A stretch of DNA of 64,000 nt from positions 1 through 64,000 of the forward strand of contig NZ_MJEJ02000052.1 in assembly GCF_002095435.2 (NCBI RefSeq). Reading direction: 5' to 3'. Position 1 is the stretch's first letter. The number at the start of each line of letters is the position of its first letter. Below, piece after piece: positions 61,662 to 64,000 of the stretch. Source of the stretch: Williamsia sp. 1138. GTDB lineage: Bacteria > Actinomycetota > Actinomycetes > Mycobacteriales > Mycobacteriaceae. The notes below the pieces were generated by a model that searched no databases, had not been told where the DNA came from, and saw only the letters and a list, made by a program, of their open reading frames with translations. The position numbers were made by a program, and so were the translations under genes.

Positions 61662-62159
61662 ATGCGATTTCAGCTCAAACCGCAGCACGTTGCGGGAGCT
61701 CTGGCAGGGCTGTTCATCCTTCCTGTGCTCTACATCTTCATGGTTCAAGGTGTGGAGTCGTCGACGGAGTATTCGATCAGCTACTCGACGGGGGAGACAA
61801 GCACTGACTCTTCGAGCAATCTGAGCAGTCAGATCGGTAAAGCCCTCCCATGGTTGATCTTTGCGTTGATCTTCGGTGCCATCGAACTCTGGGCTCGCAA
61901 GACCAATGCAGGTTGGCCACCGGCGTTGACAAGCGCTCTGGCCGGATTGCGTCAGCCGGCCACGAATCCTTCTCCCGGCGGCGCCATGCGATTCAACCCA
62001 CCACCGAACTGGCCTCCCGCTCCTGCCGGCTGGACACCCGCGCCGGGGTGGCAGCCGGACGCGCACTGGCCTCCCGCTCCGGCCGGCTGGCCGTTGTGGG
62101 TCCCGGAACCCGAGACCGGTGATCCAATGGCGCCGCCGTCGTTCCCGCCTCGTGGCTGA
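61662..62159 (+). CDS. Two-TM protein with Trp/Pro-rich C-terminal repeats
   Basis: 165 residues. Two hydrophobic helices (about 10-28 and 60-78) flank a Ser/Thr-rich loop with SSTEYSISYSTGETSTDSSS. The C-terminal 55 residues are Pro/Trp-rich with repeated NWPPAPAGWTPAPGW and HWPPAPAGWPLW units. Such tails occur in actinobacterial envelope proteins and may contact cell-wall polymer or other proteins. Function unknown. Confidence 0.75.
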   Translation: MRFQLKPQHVAGALAGLFILPVLYIFMVQGVESSTEYSISYSTGETSTDSSSNLSSQIGKALPWLIFALIFGAIELWARKTNAGWPPALTSALAGLRQPATNPSPGGAMRFNPPPNWPPAPAGWTPAPGWQPDAHWPPAPAGWPLWVPEPETGDPMAPPSFPPRG

Positions 62160-62247
62160 CGCCCGGCACCGCAGCAAAGTTCGCACCGTCGCAGTTGACC
62201 AGGCTACCGGGCGAAGCGTGTTACGGCCGGTTGATTCGACAGTTCCG

Positions 62248-63180
62248 GTGAACGGCACGCATTCACGCACAGCGGCGCTGAGCATCCTCGTGCTGGCGAT
62301 CGCCGCTGTGCTGGTGGCGGGATGTGGGAGCACCGGGTCGGGAGGGTTCCGCGGTCTCGGGTTCGACGGCGTCCGAGGTGCTTTCGTCGGTGGTGGCTGC
62401 GCGACCTATGACGGGCCGAACCCGTCCGTCGAGGAGTTCACGGCCACCCGCATCGAGTTCGCGAACAAACAATTCGACCTGACCGAGAAGTACGAATCCG
62501 ACTCCACCGGCACGTCGCGCGAGGATTTCGTCGATCTGATGGTTGCCGAGGACTATGCGGATGTCATCGCCCGAGTTCCCAGCGGCGGCTTCGCGGAGTA
62601 CACAGAATTGCTGTGTGACATGGCGAAGTCTCAGGAAGGGTTGACCACTGACGTTCAAGCCGCTGCCCTGGAAAACCTCGAGGCCCTCAAGTCGAATCCC
62701 GAGTACGCCGACGTCGACTTCGAGGCGCTGGGCAGGGACGTAGGCGCACTGTTCAACAGATACCCGATTGTCTCCGTGGTGAATCCGCTGATGCTCTGCG
62801 ATCTGACCCAGCAGAGCGGCTCGACGATGACCGAGGTCCTCGAAGACATGGCGGTCAGTCAACCGGAGATGGCAGAACTCAACGCCAAGAGCCTGCAGAT
62901 CATCTGCCCAGATCTGGTCGGTGACATCGATACCGACTACTCCTCCGAGTCCGGCGCGTGCGTGGCAGAAGTCGATGGGGTGACCGGACGAGTGACGATC
63001 ACCGGCGGCGACATCGACTGCGCCTTCGCGAAAGCGATGATCGCCGAACGAGACGGCGACATCGGGTACTTCAAGGGTCCGAACGGGCAATCCTGGGCAT
63101 GCGGCAGCGGCGACATCCTCGCCGACTACGAGTGCTACTCAACGGCAGGCCCAGAGCGGTTCAAGTGGGAGTCCAGCTGA
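62248..63180 (+). CDS. Secreted lipoprotein of unknown function
   Basis: 310 residues if started at GTG 62248, which gives a compact lipoprotein signal (MNGTHSRTAALSILVLAIAA, then VLVAGC lipobox). The open frame begins upstream but would add a long Arg-rich leader; no Shine-Dalgarno is obvious. The mature part is helical (about 60-225) and ends in a Cys-containing domain (GACVAEVDGVTGRVTITGGD, then CGSGDILADYECY). The family is not recognised. Confidence 0.7.
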   Translation: MNGTHSRTAALSILVLAIAAVLVAGCGSTGSGGFRGLGFDGVRGAFVGGGCATYDGPNPSVEEFTATRIEFANKQFDLTEKYESDSTGTSREDFVDLMVAEDYADVIARVPSGGFAEYTELLCDMAKSQEGLTTDVQAAALENLEALKSNPEYADVDFEALGRDVGALFNRYPIVSVVNPLMLCDLTQQSGSTMTEVLEDMAVSQPEMAELNAKSLQIICPDLVGDIDTDYSSESGACVAEVDGVTGRVTITGGDIDCAFAKAMIAERDGDIGYFKGPNGQSWACGSGDILADYECYSTAGPERFKWESS

Positions 63181-63218
63181 TTTCCACCACGTGGGCCAGG
63201 ATCTGCTAACAGTTCGAG

Positions 63219-63980
63219 CTACCAGCCGCCTTGGAGAAGGCATAGCACCACCACGGAACTGCCACTGCCCGTTCGGATCCATTGCCCCGCGCACGTTGAC
63301 GGATCGTCGGTGATACTCGAGACCTTGTTGGTGGCGTAACTGGTCGAACACGTGGCCGTTGTCGCCTTGAGTGCGCGCGAGCCGTCTGTGTTCGTCGTTC
63401 CGAGATACTCAACGTGCAAACAATCTCCGACCTCGGCATTCCGGATCACCCCAGAGGTACCGACTGCTGTCGTCAGCGGCGGGGTGTACACCGTCGTCGT
63501 GGGAGTTGACGTCTCGTAGTCGGCGCTCGCGATGCTGTCGTTGGTCGAATTGAACGCTGCGATGAGAACGATCCAGGTCGCCACCGCAATCGCGGTCAGT
63601 GTGTACCCGATGACCAACCCGCTGACGGCGAGTCCACGACCGCGCTGACCGGTCCTCGCGATCTGATGGATTGCGAGGTGGCCGAACACGACACCGAGTG
63701 GTGCGAACACGAAGCTGCTGAACAGCGCCGAGATGGCCAGCGGGTTGTTTCCTTCTGAGTGTGGAGCCTGGGGATACAGGCCGCCGGCGCCGGGCGGGCC
63801 TGAAGCTGCGAGTTGCCCAGGGCCGGAGTAACTGTGGGGCGGCGTCGGGAAGTATCCGCCGGTCTGGAAGGCCGCGTCAGGTCGCGAGCGGGTGCTCGCA
63901 TCGAGAATCCAGGCGAGCAGGATTCCCATCATCACCGGCCAGAGATCAGAGATGGCGAAACCCCACCAGTGCCGAAGCAT
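63219..63980 (-). CDS. DUF4190-like membrane protein, N-terminus possibly outside the window
   Basis: 253 residues from ATG 63980, but the frame stays open to the window edge, reading NDWAYP just before it, so the true start may lie beyond 64000. A first hydrophobic segment (about 11-27) is followed by a Pro/Gly-rich linker. Then comes a DUF4190-like helix pair (NPLAISALFSSFVFAPLGVV, then RGLAVSGLVIGYTLTAIAVA). A secreted C-terminal domain has four Cys (GDCLHVEYLG, TATCSTSYA, DPSTCAGQW, VVLCLLQ). Probably an actinobacterial envelope protein of unknown role. Confidence 0.75.
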   Translation of the reverse strand: MLRHWWGFAISDLWPVMMGILLAWILDASTRSRPDAAFQTGGYFPTPPHSYSGPGQLAASGPPGAGGLYPQAPHSEGNNPLAISALFSSFVFAPLGVVFGHLAIHQIARTGQRGRGLAVSGLVIGYTLTAIAVATWIVLIAAFNSTNDSIASADYETSTPTTTVYTPPLTTAVGTSGVIRNAEVGDCLHVEYLGTTNTDGSRALKATTATCSTSYATNKVSSITDDPSTCAGQWIRTGSGSSVVVLCLLQGGW

Positions 63981-64000
63981 CGGATATGCCCAGTCGTTGC

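Overview
The window comes from a high-GC, mycolic-acid-type actinobacterium, most like Gordonia, Williamsia or Rhodococcus. This rests on the long actinobacterial 23S rRNA, frequent GTG starts, many 4-nt ATGA/GTGA gene overlaps, and TY-Chap-type and other corynebacteriales-flavoured proteins. The genus is an inference.

Layout. (1) 1-3.4 kb: 3' part of an rRNA operon (23S, 5S, strong terminator). (2) 3.5-8.9 kb: a DHA2-type MFS exporter with its ribosome binding site inside an inverted repeat, a small secreted protein, and a SWIM/SNF2 helicase. (3) 8.9-20.6 kb: a divergent catabolic cluster. On the minus strand one tight operon encodes HyuA, HyuB with a fused Cys4 tail, an aryl-acid-type AMP/CoA ligase, a salicylyl-CoA-hydroxylase-like flavin monooxygenase and a TetR regulator. 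On the plus strand are a maleate isomerase-like enzyme, a VOC protein, an 81-residue unknown and an alpha/beta hydrolase. The 250-bp divergent promoter region carries two inverted copies of a nonamer. The substrate is not evident. (4) 20.7-23.0 kb: a His-rich SAM methyltransferase divergent from an XRE-cupin regulator, then an ArsR/SRPBCC pair.

(5) 23.0-55.7 kb: a large, nearly continuous defence island. In order: a HsdS-like protein with a damaged start; IS256 and IS21 debris; a three-gene coupled operon (PLD-SNF2 helicase, N6-adenine methylase, Swt1-type HEPN/DUF3320); a lipase-like hydrolase with a Gly/Ala-rich membrane protein; an AddB/AddA-like nuclease-helicase pair; a GmrSD-like DUF262/HNH protein; a PLD-helicase with a DUF3427-like C-terminus; a divergent SMC-like ATPase with a small HHH-motif partner; a two-helix coiled-coil membrane protein; a SIR2 protein with a macro-like N-terminus; a UDG-like protein with a second Gly/Ala-rich membrane protein; and a GIY-YIG protein. 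No integrase, tRNA or att site is visible. The strongest candidates for undescribed systems are the helicase-methylase-HEPN operon, the hydrolase/membrane-protein pair, the ATPase/HHH pair and the macro-SIR2 protein.

(6) 55.7-64.0 kb: cell-envelope and accessory genes (PASTA-like lipoprotein, VWA lipoprotein, other lipoproteins, WP-rich and DUF4190-like membrane proteins). Within it a TY-Chap-like gene and a LuxR-type HTH gene diverge from two identical 18-bp promoter elements. These fit the RecA-independent (PafBC) DNA-damage promoter pattern, so this locus may be damage-inducible. A short remnant of a second TY-Chap gene lies upstream of the VWA gene.
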